Below are positions 52,042 to 61,253 of a stretch of 64,000 nt of DNA, piece after piece. Within the stretch, counting starts at the first letter, position 1, and each line of letters begins with the position of its first letter. Below the pieces are notes generated by a model. That model searched no databases, was not told the origin of the DNA, and saw nothing but the letters and a program-made list of their open reading frames with translations. This DNA comes from DASRHK01 sp963776465 (GTDB lineage: Bacteria; Pseudomonadota; Gammaproteobacteria; Nevskiales; Nevskiaceae): contig CAVZMV010000001.1 in NCBI GenBank assembly GCA_963776465.1, positions 558,001-622,000 of the forward strand, in the 5' to 3' direction. The translations under genes were made by a program, and so were the position numbers.

Positions 52042-54307
52042 ATGTTCGGCTTGATGATGAAGTGGATGAAGGCCAAGAAGATCCTGCCGCAGATCTCGGA
52101 CACCGAGCGCCAGGCGCTGGAGGCCGGCAACGTCTGGATCGACGGCGGCTTCTTCGCCGGCAAGCTGGACCTTTCGAAGATGCTGGCGGAGAGCTACGGC
52201 AAGCTCTCGCCCGAGGAGCAGGCCTTCGTCGACGGCCCCACCAGCGAGCTGTGCGCGATGATCGATCGCTACGAGATCGGGCGCACCAAGCGCATCCCGG
52301 ACGCCATCGTCGACTTCATCAAGAAGCAGGGCTTCATGTCGCTGCTGATCCCGAAGAAGTACGGCGGCAAGGAGTTCTCCACGCTCGCCATCTCCACGGT
52401 GATGCACAAGATCGCGCCCTACTCCACCTCGGTCAGCACCTGGGTCGTGATCCCCAACTCGCTCGGCGCCGCCGAGCTGATCAAGCACTACGGCACCGAG
52501 GCGCAGAAGGACCACTACCTGCCCAAGCTCGCCAGCGGCGAGTACGTGCCCTGCTTCGGCCTGACCGAGCCGACCGCCGGCTCCGACGCCGCCAGCATCA
52601 AGGCCGAGGGCCTGGTGTTCAAGGACACGGACGGCGAGGTGAAGATCAAGCTCAACTTCCGCAAGCGCTACATCACGCTGGCGCCGGTCGCCAACCTCGC
52701 GTCCATCGCCTGCCGGCTCAAGGATCCGCAGAACCTGCTCGGCAAGGGCGAGGACGCCGGCATCACCGTCGTCATGGTGCACAAGGGCACGCCGGGCTTC
52801 TCCAACGGCGACCATCACGACCCGATCGGCGAGTCGTTCGAGAACGGGCCGCTGATCGGCAAGGACGTGGTGGTGTCGGTCGACCAGATCATCGGCGGGC
52901 CCAAGTACGCGGGCCTCGGCTGGAAGATGCTGATGGAGCAGCTGGCCGGCGGTCGCGCCGTGTCGCTGCCGGCGAGCGCGGTCGGCGGCATCAAGGCCGC
53001 GGCAGCGGTCACGGGCGCCTACTCGATGGTGCGCCAGCAGTTCGGCATCCCCATCGGCCGCATGGAAGGCGTCGAAGAGCGCGTCGGCCGCATCGCCGCG
53101 ATGACGTACATGACCGAGGCTGCGCGCGTGTTCGCGTGCTCGGCGATCGACCGCGGCATCCAGCCGCCGGTCGTCTCGGCGGTGCTGAAGGCCTACACCA
53201 CCGAGGCTGCACGCCAGATGGTGATCGACGCGATGGACGTGTTCTCCGGCGCCGGCGTCATGCAGGGGCCCAACAACATCCTCGGCAAGGGTTACGCCAG
53301 CGCGCCGGTCGCGATCACGGTGGAAGGCGCCAACATCATGACGCGCACGCTGATGATCTTCGGACAGGGCGCTACGCGCTGCCATCCGTACGCGCTCAAC
53401 GTGGTCGCGGGCGTGGAGACCGGCAACGTCGCGCTGTTCCGCTCCAACCTGCTCGGATGGATCGGCCACTTCTTCGCGGGCATCGGCCGCAGCTTCATCC
53501 ATGGGATCACGCGCGGCTTCCTGATCGGCGTGCCGGACGTCGCTCCCGAGACGCGCAAGTACTACCGCCGGCTGGGCTGGTCGGCGGCGCGCTTCGGCCT
53601 GCTCACCGATCTGGCGATGTTCTTCATCGGCGGCAAGCTGAAAGCCCGCGGCAAGCTCACCGGTCGCTACGCCGACGCGCTGGCCTGGATGGTGCTCGGC
53701 TTCTCGGCGCTGCGCCGCTTCGAGGCCGAAGGCCGCCGCCGCGAGGACCTGCCGCTGGTCGAGTACGCGCTGAAGTACGCGATGGCGCAGGTGCAGCAGG
53801 CGTTCGAAGGCATCTTCGACAACTTCGAGGGCCTGCCGGGCGCGCTGATGCGCACGCTGGGCGCGGCCTGGGTGCGGATCAACCGCGTCGGCGCACTGCC
53901 GACCGATCGCGACAGCCACCTGGCGGCGCTGACGATCCAGACGCTCAACGACCAGTACCGTCGCCTGACCGAGGGCGTGTTCGTCCCGGCCGAGCACGTG
54001 CCGGGTGCCGGACGCCTGATGAAGGCGTTCCGCCTGGTCACCGAGGCGCACGCCGCTGCCGAGCGCATCATTCAGGCGCAGAAGGCCAAGAAGCTGCCGC
54101 GCGGCAAGCTGCCGGCCGAGATCGCCGACGAGGCGATGAACATCGGCCTGATCTCGATGCCGGAAGCCAAGCTGCTGAAGGACGCGCTGGCCGCGCGCAT
54201 GGAAGCGATCGAAGTCGACGTCTTCAAGCCCGAGCAGGTACTACGCGACGGTCAACGGCGACGGCGGCCTGGACCTGGGCGAGATGAAGAAGGTCGTCAA
54301 CGCCTGA
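52042..54307 (+). CDS. fadE: FadE-type acyl-CoA dehydrogenase, one-base frame disruption near its end
   Basis: A long (754 residues when corrected) acyl-CoA dehydrogenase with the extra C-terminal domain (DUF1974) of FadE. Motifs: CFGLTEPTAGSDAASIKAEG, RFGIPIGRMEGVEER-like QFGIPIGRMEGVEERVGRIA, NILGKGYASAPVAITVEGAN. ATG 52042 follows AAGGAG. Near the end the frame runs on through CAG GTA CTA. Removing one G at 54237-54238 gives PEQYYATVNGDGGLDLGE and a stop at 54305-54307, while the uncorrected frame would fuse it to the downstream lipoprotein. First step of beta-oxidation, operon with thiolase and FadJ-like genes. Confidence 0.93.
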
Positions 54308-54329
54308 TCGGACCCGAGCCCGGCGTACT

Positions 54330-54409
54330 GATCTGCCGGGAGCGTCGGGCGCCAGGGATGGCGCACGTCGAGCCTACAGGGACGTATTTACGGCGTCTCC
54401 CGGCGGATC
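54330..54409. repeat. Long palindrome family, copy F (core reads on the minus strand)
   Basis: The 13-bp outer arms (54330-54342 and 54397-54409, one mismatch) differ from those of copy B. The core CGCCGTAAATACGTCC and inner hairpin GCGCCA-TCCC-TGGCGC (54349-54364), read on the minus strand, match copy B almost exactly. It lies between fadE and a lipoprotein gene in the same direction. Confidence 0.88.
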
Positions 54410-54474
54410 TGTCCGCCGGGCTCATGCGCACACTGCCGCTGGCGGGCTTTTCCGCCGGCGTGCAGAATCGCCCG

Positions 54475-55080
54475 ATGAACCTGTCCCGCTGGCCTGCCGT
54501 CGCGCTTGCGTGCATCGCGCTCGTGAGCGGCTGCGCGCAGAAGTCGCGCGACACGCCGGCGGCGGTAGCGGAGCGGTTCTACGAGTTCTACCTCAGCCAG
54601 AAGATGAACCGCGGCCTGCCCAGCATCGAGCAGTGCCGGCAGATGACGCCACTGCTCTCGCGCGGACTGCAGGACGCGATCGGCAAGGCGCGGCGCGAGC
54701 AGGACAAGTTCATCACCGAGCATCCGGGCGAGAAGCCGCCCTGGGTCGACGGCGACCTGTTCACCAGCCTGTTCGAGGGCGCCACCGCCTACGAGATCGG
54801 CCGCATCGACCATAACGACAGCCACGCCGACGTGCTGGTCGCGCTCAAATACAGTAGCGCCAAGGACCGCGACGTCTCCTGGACCGATCGCCTGGTGCTG
54901 GTGCGCGAGAACGACCACTGGGTGGTCGAGGACCTGGAGTATGGCGGCAACTGGGATTTCGCCAACCACGGCACCTTGCGCCAATCGCTGACGCCCATCG
55001 AGACGCCGCCCGAAGCGGATGCGCCAGTCAACAGCACCGACGTCTCGTCTCCACCCGCGCGCTCCGAGAAGAAGAAATAG
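54475..55080 (+). CDS. Putative lipoprotein (DUF3828-like)
   Basis: This 201-residue protein has a lipoprotein signal (ALACIALVSGC, lipobox VSGC). The mature part has AAVAERFYEFYLSQKMNRGLP, LFTSLFEGATAYEIGRID and VLVRENDHWVVEDLEYGG, a pattern like DUF3828/NTF2-like periplasmic proteins. The C-terminus is polar and ends in SEKKK. Start ATG 54475. Its TAG overlaps the GTG start of the AMACR-like gene by one base, so both may be co-expressed. Function unknown. Confidence 0.78.
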   Translation: MNLSRWPAVALACIALVSGCAQKSRDTPAAVAERFYEFYLSQKMNRGLPSIEQCRQMTPLLSRGLQDAIGKARREQDKFITEHPGEKPPWVDGDLFTSLFEGATAYEIGRIDHNDSHADVLVALKYSSAKDRDVSWTDRLVLVRENDHWVVEDLEYGGNWDFANHGTLRQSLTPIETPPEADAPVNSTDVSSPPARSEKKK

Positions 55081-56222
55081 TGCCGACGACAGGTCCACTC
55101 GCAGGGATGCGCATCATCGAGCTCGCCGGGATCGGCGCCGGCCCGTTCTGCGGAATGCTGCTCGCCGACATGGGCGCGGAGGTCATCTGCATCGAGCGGC
55201 CGGGCGGCAATCCGGCAGCGGCGGCCGGGCATACCGTGCTGTTCCGCAGCCGCCGCAGCGTCGCGCTGAACCTCAAGCATCCAAAAGCGGCCGAGCTCGT
55301 GCTGCGCCTGTGCGAGAAATCCGACGCGCTGTTCGAGGGCAACCGTCCCGGGGTCACCGAGCGCCTCGGCGTCGGCCCCGATGCCTGCCTCAAGCGCAAT
55401 CCGAAGCTCGTCTACGGCCGCATGACCGGCTGGGGCCAGACCGGGCCGCTGGCGCAGGCCGCCGGCCACGACATCGACTACATCTCCATCGCCGGCGTGC
55501 TGCACGCGATGGGCCGGCGTGGCGAGAAGCCGGCGGTGCCGCTGAACCTCATCGGCGATTTCGGCGGCGGCATGCTGATGGCCTACGGCATCGTCTGCGC
55601 GCTGCTCGAAGCGCAGCGCAGCGGCAAGGGCCAGGTGGTCGACGGCGCCATGGTCGACGCCGCCTCGGCGATGATGGCGATGTGGTGGGGCTTCAAGCAC
55701 CAGCGCATGTTCACCGAGCAGCGCGGCGTGCACCTGCTCGACACCGGTGCGCACTTCTACGAGGTCTACGAGACGGCCGACGGCAAGCACCTTGCTATCG
55801 GCGCGATCGAGCCGCAGTTCTACGCGATCCTGCGCGAGAAGCTGGGCCTCGGCGCCGAGTTCGCCGACCAGATGAACCTGAAGAAATGGCCCGAGATGAA
55901 GGACAAGCTCGCGGCCATCATCAAGACGCGCACGCGCGACGATTGGACGGCGGTGTTCGACGGCACCGATGCGTGCGTGGCGCCGGTGCTGACGCTGGAG
56001 GAAGCCGCGCGGCATCCGCACAACGTCGCGCGCCAGTCCTTCACCCAGGTCGGGGGCCAGACCCAGCCTGCGCCCGCGCCGCGCTTCGCTCGCACGCCGC
56101 CGGGCCCACCGGGCGCGACACCCAAGGTCGGCGCCGACACGCGCGCCGTGCTGTCGGAAGCGGGCCTCGGCGCCGACGAGATCGCCGATCTCGCCGGAGC
56201 CGGCGCGATCCAGTGCGAATGA
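55080..56222 (+). CDS. Alpha-methylacyl-CoA racemase-like (CaiB/BaiF family) protein
   Basis: This 380-residue class III CoA-transferase-family protein has MRIIELAGIGAGPFCGMLLA, GRMTGWGQTGPLAQAAGHDI and IGDFGGGMLMAYGIVCAL. The His of AGHD and the Asp of GDFGGG correspond to the catalytic pair of AMACR/MCR, favouring racemase over CoA-transfer. It would epimerise 2-methylacyl-CoA so that branched chains can enter beta-oxidation, which fits the operon just upstream. Start GTG 55080; ATGA couples it to the sulfatase. Confidence 0.9.
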   Translation: MPTTGPLAGMRIIELAGIGAGPFCGMLLADMGAEVICIERPGGNPAAAAGHTVLFRSRRSVALNLKHPKAAELVLRLCEKSDALFEGNRPGVTERLGVGPDACLKRNPKLVYGRMTGWGQTGPLAQAAGHDIDYISIAGVLHAMGRRGEKPAVPLNLIGDFGGGMLMAYGIVCALLEAQRSGKGQVVDGAMVDAASAMMAMWWGFKHQRMFTEQRGVHLLDTGAHFYEVYETADGKHLAIGAIEPQFYAILREKLGLGAEFADQMNLKKWPEMKDKLAAIIKTRTRDDWTAVFDGTDACVAPVLTLEEAARHPHNVARQSFTQVGGQTQPAPAPRFARTPPGPPGATPKVGADTRAVLSEAGLGADEIADLAGAGAIQCE

Positions 56223-57862
56223 GGTTGACCGGCCTGCTGCTCGCCGCGCTCCTCGCGGCCTGCGGCGGCAACACGTCGGTCAGCCGTAACCGGGCACCTC
56301 CAGCGCCGATCGTCGCCGCGCCGCTGCCGGCGGGGGCGCCCTCGCCGCTCAGCACGTCGGGCAACGGCAAGCCCAACCTGGTCCTGGTGATGACCGACGA
56401 CCAGAACGTCGCCGACATGATCGCGCTGCCGCTCGTGCGCCAGCTGATCGGCAACCAGGGCGTGACCTTCGCCAACTCGTTCGCGTCCTGGCCGCTGTGC
56501 TGCCCGTCGCGCGCCACCGCCTTCACCGGGCAGTACGCGCACAACCACCGCGTGCTCGGCAATTACCCGCCGGCCGGCGGCGCCGGCGCCTTCGACGATT
56601 CCGAATCGCTGGCGCTGTGGCTGCAGCGCGCCGGCTACGCGACGACGCACATCGGCAAATACCTCAACGGTTACGGGCTGGATCGCCACGGCGTCGGCTA
56701 CGTGCCGCCGGGCTGGAGCAACTGGCTCGGACTGGTCGACCCGGGCACGTACCAGATGTGGGGCTACACGGTGAACCACAACGGCGCGCTCAAGACCTAC
56801 GGCAAGGTGGATCGCGAGGACCCTGCGCTGTACCAGACCGACGTGCTGCGCGGATTCGCGCTGGAGGAGATCGACCGCCTGGCGCAGGGCACGCAGCCCT
56901 TCTTCCTGTCCGTCGCTACGCTGGCGCCGCACGAGGAGCTGGCGGAAGCGCAGGAAGATCCGATGGTGTATCCGGGACCGCGGCCGGCGCCGCGGCACGC
57001 CGGCGCCTACGCCGGCATGCCGCTGCCGCATCCACCCAATTTCGACGAGCGCAATCTCGGTCGCCGTCCGGCGATCGTCGCGGCCTTCGCCGCGATGTTC
57101 GAATCCGAGCCGATGCAGCGGCGGTCGGGTCGCTATCGGCGGCGACTGGAGTCCCTGCGCGCGGTCGACGAAGCCGTGCAGGCCATCGTCACCCGGCTGG
57201 CGCAGCTGCAGCTGCTGGAGAACACCTACGTCGTATTCACGTCCGACAACGGCTGGTTCAACGGCGAGCACCACATCCCGTTCGGGAAATACCTGATGTA
57301 TGAGCCGTCGATCCGCGTGCCCTTGCTGATCCGCGGCCCGGGGATCCCCGCCGGGCGCATGTCGGACGAGCTGGTGGCCAACATCGATCTTGCGCCGACC
57401 TTCGTCGACGCTGCGGGCGCCGTCGCGGGCCGCACGATGGATGGGCGCTCGGTGCTGGCCTATGCGCGCGACCCGGGCCTGCGCTCGCGCCGGCCGATCC
57501 TGCTCGATGCGCCCAAGGAGCAGGTGATGTTCCGCACGCGCTTCAACGCCGTGCCGACGACGGTGCCGCCGATGTACGGGCTGCGCACGCCGCGCTTCAG
57601 CTACATCGAGTACGGCACCGGCGAAGTGGAGCTGTACAACATGGTCGCCGATCCGGACCAGCTGGCATCGTTGCACGACGTGCCGGAGTACCAGGACATC
57701 GAGAGCGCGTTCAAGGCCGCGCTGCACCGCTACATGAAATGCGCCGGCGACACCTGCCGCGCCGACGTGCTGACGCCGCACCAGCAGGTGCCGGCGGCGG
57801 CGCCCAGATCCCCTACTTCACGCCGGTCGCCGACTCGAGCTCGACGAGGGCGCGCTCGGTGA
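56219..57862 (+). CDS. Sulfatase lipoprotein
   Basis: This 547-residue type I sulfatase has a lipoprotein signal with LAAC (Cys15). The formylglycine motif is CCPSR (Cys94 in PLCCPSRATAFTGQYAHN), the metal-binding pair is in VMTDDQN near 59-62, and the second metal site is FTSDNGWFNGEHH. Activation needs a formylglycine-generating enzyme or radical SAM maturase, not seen in the window. It is coupled to the AMACR-like gene by ATGA. Its last 17 residues (RSPTSRRSPTRARRG and on) are low-complexity and overlap the convergent wax ester synthase gene by 50 bp, so the C-terminus may be extended past an older stop. Confidence 0.92.
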   Translation: MRLTGLLLAALLAACGGNTSVSRNRAPPAPIVAAPLPAGAPSPLSTSGNGKPNLVLVMTDDQNVADMIALPLVRQLIGNQGVTFANSFASWPLCCPSRATAFTGQYAHNHRVLGNYPPAGGAGAFDDSESLALWLQRAGYATTHIGKYLNGYGLDRHGVGYVPPGWSNWLGLVDPGTYQMWGYTVNHNGALKTYGKVDREDPALYQTDVLRGFALEEIDRLAQGTQPFFLSVATLAPHEELAEAQEDPMVYPGPRPAPRHAGAYAGMPLPHPPNFDERNLGRRPAIVAAFAAMFESEPMQRRSGRYRRRLESLRAVDEAVQAIVTRLAQLQLLENTYVVFTSDNGWFNGEHHIPFGKYLMYEPSIRVPLLIRGPGIPAGRMSDELVANIDLAPTFVDAAGAVAGRTMDGRSVLAYARDPGLRSRRPILLDAPKEQVMFRTRFNAVPTTVPPMYGLRTPRFSYIEYGTGEVELYNMVADPDQLASLHDVPEYQDIESAFKAALHRYMKCAGDTCRADVLTPHQQVPAAAPRSPTSRRSPTRARRGRAR

Positions 57863-59186
57863 AGTCCAGCAGCCGCTGCATGCCCGGCACCGAGCGCCGG
57901 CACGCGGTGTAGCCGAAGGCGAGCTGGTCGCAGTAGCTGGTCAGCGTGATGTTCAGCGCCTGCCCGTCGATCGGGATCGAGACCGGATAGCTTTCGTCGA
58001 GCCTGGCGCCGTTCCAGTAGAGCGGCTTGGTGGGGCCCGGCACGTTGGAGATGACGATGTTGAACGCGGGGCGGAAACGGTCGAGCCCGAGCTGCGTCGT
58101 CAGCAGCATCGGCGAGAGCGCCGCCGCCGCGTAGGCGATCTGCTCCACCCGCGACATCGACGCCATGCGCTCCTTGGCGCGCGCCATCGACGCCATGATC
58201 GTCTCCAGGCGCTTGGCCGGATCGGCGATGTGGGTGGCCAGCGTGGCGAGGATCACCGCCACCTGGTTGCCGCCCTCCGGCGAATCGGCGGCGCGCACCG
58301 ACACCGGCACCATCGTGATCAGCGGCTTGTCGGGCAGCGCCTCGTGGACGATCAGGTACTCGCGCAGCGCGCCCGCGCACATCGCCAGCGCGATGTCGTT
58401 GAGCGTCGCGCCCGCCGCCTTGCCGACCTTCTTGATGCGCGACAGCGCATACGACTGCGCGGCGAAGCGCCGCGAGCTGGAGATCTTGACGTTGAACGGC
58501 GTCGGCGGCGCCTGGTAGGGCGTGATGTCCGCGGCGTCGCTGCTGGTGCGCCGGACCAGATCCCAGAAGCCGCGCGCGGCGCCCGGGATGATGCGGTAGT
58601 TGGCGGAGAGCGATTGCATCACCGTGCTCAGCGGACCTGCCGGCGGCGCGATCAGGCCGTCGGTCCGGTCGCGCTTGGCGCGCGGACGCGCCCAGGGCGG
58701 CGGCATGTCGCGCTCGCTGGGATCCTCGGACAGCGCCTTGCGCGCCTCGCGCGTCGCGCTCACGCCGTCGAACATCGCGTGATGCACTTTCGAGAACATG
58801 GCGATGCGGCCGTCCTGCAGACCTTCGATGACGTTGGTCTCCCACAAGGGCCGGCTGCGATCCATCAGGCTGCCATGCAGGCGCGACACCATCGCCAGCA
58901 GCTCGCGGATGCGGCCCGGCTTGGGCAGCGACAGGTGGCGCAGGTGATGGTCGAGGTCGAACTGCGCGTCCTCCTGCCAGAACCACGTGCCCCGGAACAC
59001 CGGCCGCAGGTTGTATGGCGGCTGCGGCTCCGGATGCGCGCGCATCTGCTCGACCATCTTGCCGACGAAATCCGGCGGCGCGTCCTTGGGCAGCGAGTAC
59101 AGCTGCAATCCCGCGACGTGCATCGGCTGGCGGCGGTTCTCGCCGAACAGGAACATCGCATCCGACGGCGACAGCGCTTTCATCAT
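57813..59186 (-). CDS. Wax ester synthase / diacylglycerol acyltransferase
   Basis: This 457-residue WS/DGAT enzyme joins acyl-CoA to fatty alcohols or diacylglycerol, making storage lipid at the inner membrane. Motifs: SPSDAMFLF, RPLWETNVIEGL, the catalytic HHxxxDG (KVHHAMFDGVSATREARK), and NIVISNVPGPTKPLYWNGA. ATG 59186. It is the last of a five-gene minus-strand run and lies 21 bp after a ferritin-like gene. With the beta-oxidation operon and the acyl-CoA synthetase nearby, it suggests both storage and use of lipids. Confidence 0.95.
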   Translation of the reverse strand: MMKALSPSDAMFLFGENRRQPMHVAGLQLYSLPKDAPPDFVGKMVEQMRAHPEPQPPYNLRPVFRGTWFWQEDAQFDLDHHLRHLSLPKPGRIRELLAMVSRLHGSLMDRSRPLWETNVIEGLQDGRIAMFSKVHHAMFDGVSATREARKALSEDPSERDMPPPWARPRAKRDRTDGLIAPPAGPLSTVMQSLSANYRIIPGAARGFWDLVRRTSSDAADITPYQAPPTPFNVKISSSRRFAAQSYALSRIKKVGKAAGATLNDIALAMCAGALREYLIVHEALPDKPLITMVPVSVRAADSPEGGNQVAVILATLATHIADPAKRLETIMASMARAKERMASMSRVEQIAYAAAALSPMLLTTQLGLDRFRPAFNIVISNVPGPTKPLYWNGARLDESYPVSIPIDGQALNITLTSYCDQLAFGYTACRRSVPGMQRLLDFTERALVELESATGVK

Positions 59187-59207
59187 GTGGCTCCTTCCTG
59201 CACCTTG

Positions 59208-59503
59208 CTAGTCGTGCTCGTGATCCTTGATCGGGCCCGTCGTGAACAGATATTCCTTCAAGTACTCGGAGAACTTCGGGTCCTTGCGCCGGATCCACTC
59301 CAGCGTCATCGCCGCGTGCTCCTTCTCCTCGTCGCGATTGTGCGCCAGCACCTGCTTCAAGTCCTCGTCCTTGCACGTGGCTACGCGCTGCGCGTACCAG
59401 TCCACCGCCTCCAGCTCCTCCATCAGCGACAGGATCGCCCGATGCATGTCGCGGATCTCGGGGAAAGCTCCCCGACCGGCTCGTGATAACCCTCGTGTGA
59501 CAT
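59208..59503 (-). CDS. Encapsulated-ferritin-like (EncFtn) protein, one-base deletion near the N-terminus
   Basis: When corrected this is a 98-residue two-helix ferritin-like protein: HEPVGELSPEIRDMHRAIL, LMEELEAVDWYAQRV and HNRDEEKEHAAMTLEWIRR. It closely follows Rhodospirillum rubrum EncFtn; the ferroxidase residues correspond to Glu30, Glu60 and His63. ATG 59503 follows AAAGGAG. The frame breaks in the G4 run at 59460-59463 (one G missing), so the ORF appears to start elsewhere unless corrected. The C-terminus (FTTGPIKDHEHD) lacks the SLGIGSLKG-type encapsulin targeting peptide, and no encapsulin gene is adjacent. It may be a free iron oxidase or work with a shell encoded elsewhere. Confidence 0.85.
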
Positions 59504-59527
59504 GACAGCTCCTTTGCTTGCAGTAGC

Positions 59528-61015
59528 TCAATCAGCGGACACGGTGCGCTCCGCCGCCCACATCCGCAACGCCGTGATCTTCTCGGCCATCACCACGGAT
59601 AGTGGCTTGGTCGCGGCGATCTCGTCGCGAACGTCCTTGGTAGACAGCGCCGCCCGGCGCGCGTGCGCCGCGTAGAGCGCAGAAACAACTGCCTGCTCGA
59701 TCTCGGCGCCGGAGAACCCGTCGGTGGCCGCCGCCAGCGCCTTCACGTCGAAGGCGGCCGAATCCTGGCCGCGCTTCTTCAGGTGAATACGGAAGATCTG
59801 CTCGCGAACCTCGGGCCTGGGCAGGTCGACGAAGAAGATCTCGTCGAAGCGTCCCTTGCGCAAGAGTTCCGGCGGCAGTGCTTCGATGTCGTTGGCCGTG
59901 GCGACCAGGAACACACGGTCCTTGCGCTCGGCCATCCAGGTGAGCAGCGTCCCGAGGATGCGCTTGCTGGGGCCGGCGTCGTCGCTGTCGGTGGCCAGGC
60001 CCTTCTCGATCTCGTCGATCCACAGCACGCACGGCGCCATCACGCCGGCAGTCTTCAGCGACTCGCGCAAGTTGCGCTCGGTCTCGCCGTAGTACTTGTT
60101 GTAGAGCGTGGCGAAGTCCAGACGCAGCAGCGCCACGCCCCAGGCGCCGGCGCAGGCTTTCGCGGCCAGGCTCTTGCCGCCGCCCTGCACGCCAAGCAGC
60201 AGCACGCCCTTGGGCGGATCCAGCCCAGGTGGCGGCTTGTCCGCCACGAAGACCTCGCGTCGCTGCTCCAGCCAGCGCTTGAGATTGGCCAGTCCCGCGA
60301 CCTCGTCGAGCTTGGGCGGCTTCAGGTCGAAGGACAGCACGCCGCCCTGGTCGAGCAGCTTGTGCTTGGCGCTCATCACCGCCGGCACGTCCTCGTGATC
60401 GAGCATGCCGTCGGCGACCGCGCTGCGGATCAGCCGCTGCGCGTCCGTGTGCGTGAGCCCGGTCAGGTTGCGCGCCAGCGACTGCACTGCGGCGCTGTCG
60501 ACCTGCGCCTTCTGCCCGCGCGCGCGGCCCCACTCGTCGGCCTCGCGCAGGACCATGAGCTCCAGCTCCTGCAGCGCCGGCATCGCCAGCTCGAAGCGCG
60601 CTGCGAACGGCGTGAGCTCGGAGGGAATCTCGAGCTTGGAGCCGACCAGGACGAGCGTGTGCGGCACGCTCGCGCAGCGTCCGGAGATCTCGCGCAGCTG
60701 CGAGATCGTGAACGCGTCGTCCAGGTAGCGCTGCAGGTCGAGCAGCAGGTAGATGCCCGGATTGGGCGACGCCAGGATCTGGCCGAGAACGTCCGCCGGC
60801 TTCATGTTGAATTTCTGCGTGGCGTATTGCGCGTCCAGCCGCGTGAGCCCGACGGCCAGCGCCCAGCGGAACAACGGCTGCTTGAGACTGGCGGAGAGCC
60901 TGCGGAACAGCGCTTCTACGCGCTCCGGCTCCGCCGTCTCGATGAAGATCAGCGGCGTGCGCGCGCCGACGATCAGCTGCAGGTCGCGGAGCTCGCTCAC
61001 AGCGGCGTGACCCAC
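59528..61015 (-). CDS. Ycf46-like AAA+ ATPase
   Basis: This protein of about 495 residues has an N-terminal degenerate AAA-like region (about 1-220) and a C-terminal AAA+ module: Walker A GVQGGGKSLAAKACA, pore-loop-like DFATLYNKYYGETERN, Walker B PCVLWIDEIEKGL and the Arg finger in RKGRFDEIFF. This is the plan of the Ycf46 family. Both GTG 61015 and GTG 61000 (SELRDLQLIV) are possible starts; neither has a clear ribosome-binding site. It lies 24 bp upstream of the EncFtn-like gene and directly follows a small basic protein gene. Substrate is unknown. Confidence 0.9.
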   Translation of the reverse strand: MGHAAVSELRDLQLIVGARTPLIFIETAEPERVEALFRRLSASLKQPLFRWALAVGLTRLDAQYATQKFNMKPADVLGQILASPNPGIYLLLDLQRYLDDAFTISQLREISGRCASVPHTLVLVGSKLEIPSELTPFAARFELAMPALQELELMVLREADEWGRARGQKAQVDSAAVQSLARNLTGLTHTDAQRLIRSAVADGMLDHEDVPAVMSAKHKLLDQGGVLSFDLKPPKLDEVAGLANLKRWLEQRREVFVADKPPPGLDPPKGVLLLGVQGGGKSLAAKACAGAWGVALLRLDFATLYNKYYGETERNLRESLKTAGVMAPCVLWIDEIEKGLATDSDDAGPSKRILGTLLTWMAERKDRVFLVATANDIEALPPELLRKGRFDEIFFVDLPRPEVREQIFRIHLKKRGQDSAAFDVKALAAATDGFSGAEIEQAVVSALYAAHARRAALSTKDVRDEIAATKPLSVVMAEKITALRMWAAERTVSAD

Positions 61016-61019
61016 GCGT

Positions 61020-61253
61020 TCAGGAATTGAACCAGAGGTCCAGCTCCTCCCAGGTGCGCTGGCGCTCGCGCGGCGCCTTGTGCGGCCACCAGCGCAGGCC
61101 GCCGACGCTGATCGTCAGCGTGCCCAGCTTGCGGCGCTTCTTGCGCCACTTGTCCCAGACCTCGAAGGTGAGGCCGGGCTTGCCGACCGAGATCGCCTCG
61201 CTCACCGAGGCGATGACCCACTTCGTCGGACGGCCGCGCTGCCTGCCTTTCAT
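61020..61253 (-). CDS. Small basic protein of unknown function
   Basis: This 77-residue protein is highly basic and Trp-rich: an RQRGRPTKW segment resembling an AT-hook (RGRP core) near the N-terminus, VWDKWRKKRRKLGTL and WWPHKAPRERQRTWEEL. I do not recognise the family. It is coupled by ATGA to the upstream strictosidine-synthase-like gene and ends 4 bp before the AAA+ ATPase. Nucleic-acid binding is possible from the charge and AT-hook-like core but unproven. Confidence 0.72.
   Translation of the reverse strand: MKGRQRGRPTKWVIASVSEAISVGKPGLTFEVWDKWRKKRRKLGTLTISVGGLRWWPHKAPRERQRTWEELDLWFNS

Noticed and set aside
52042..55080. 1012-residue FadE-lipoprotein fusion
   Set aside because: The join passes through palindrome copy F and an internal lipoprotein signal; a one-base insertion at 54237-54238 explains the missing stop.
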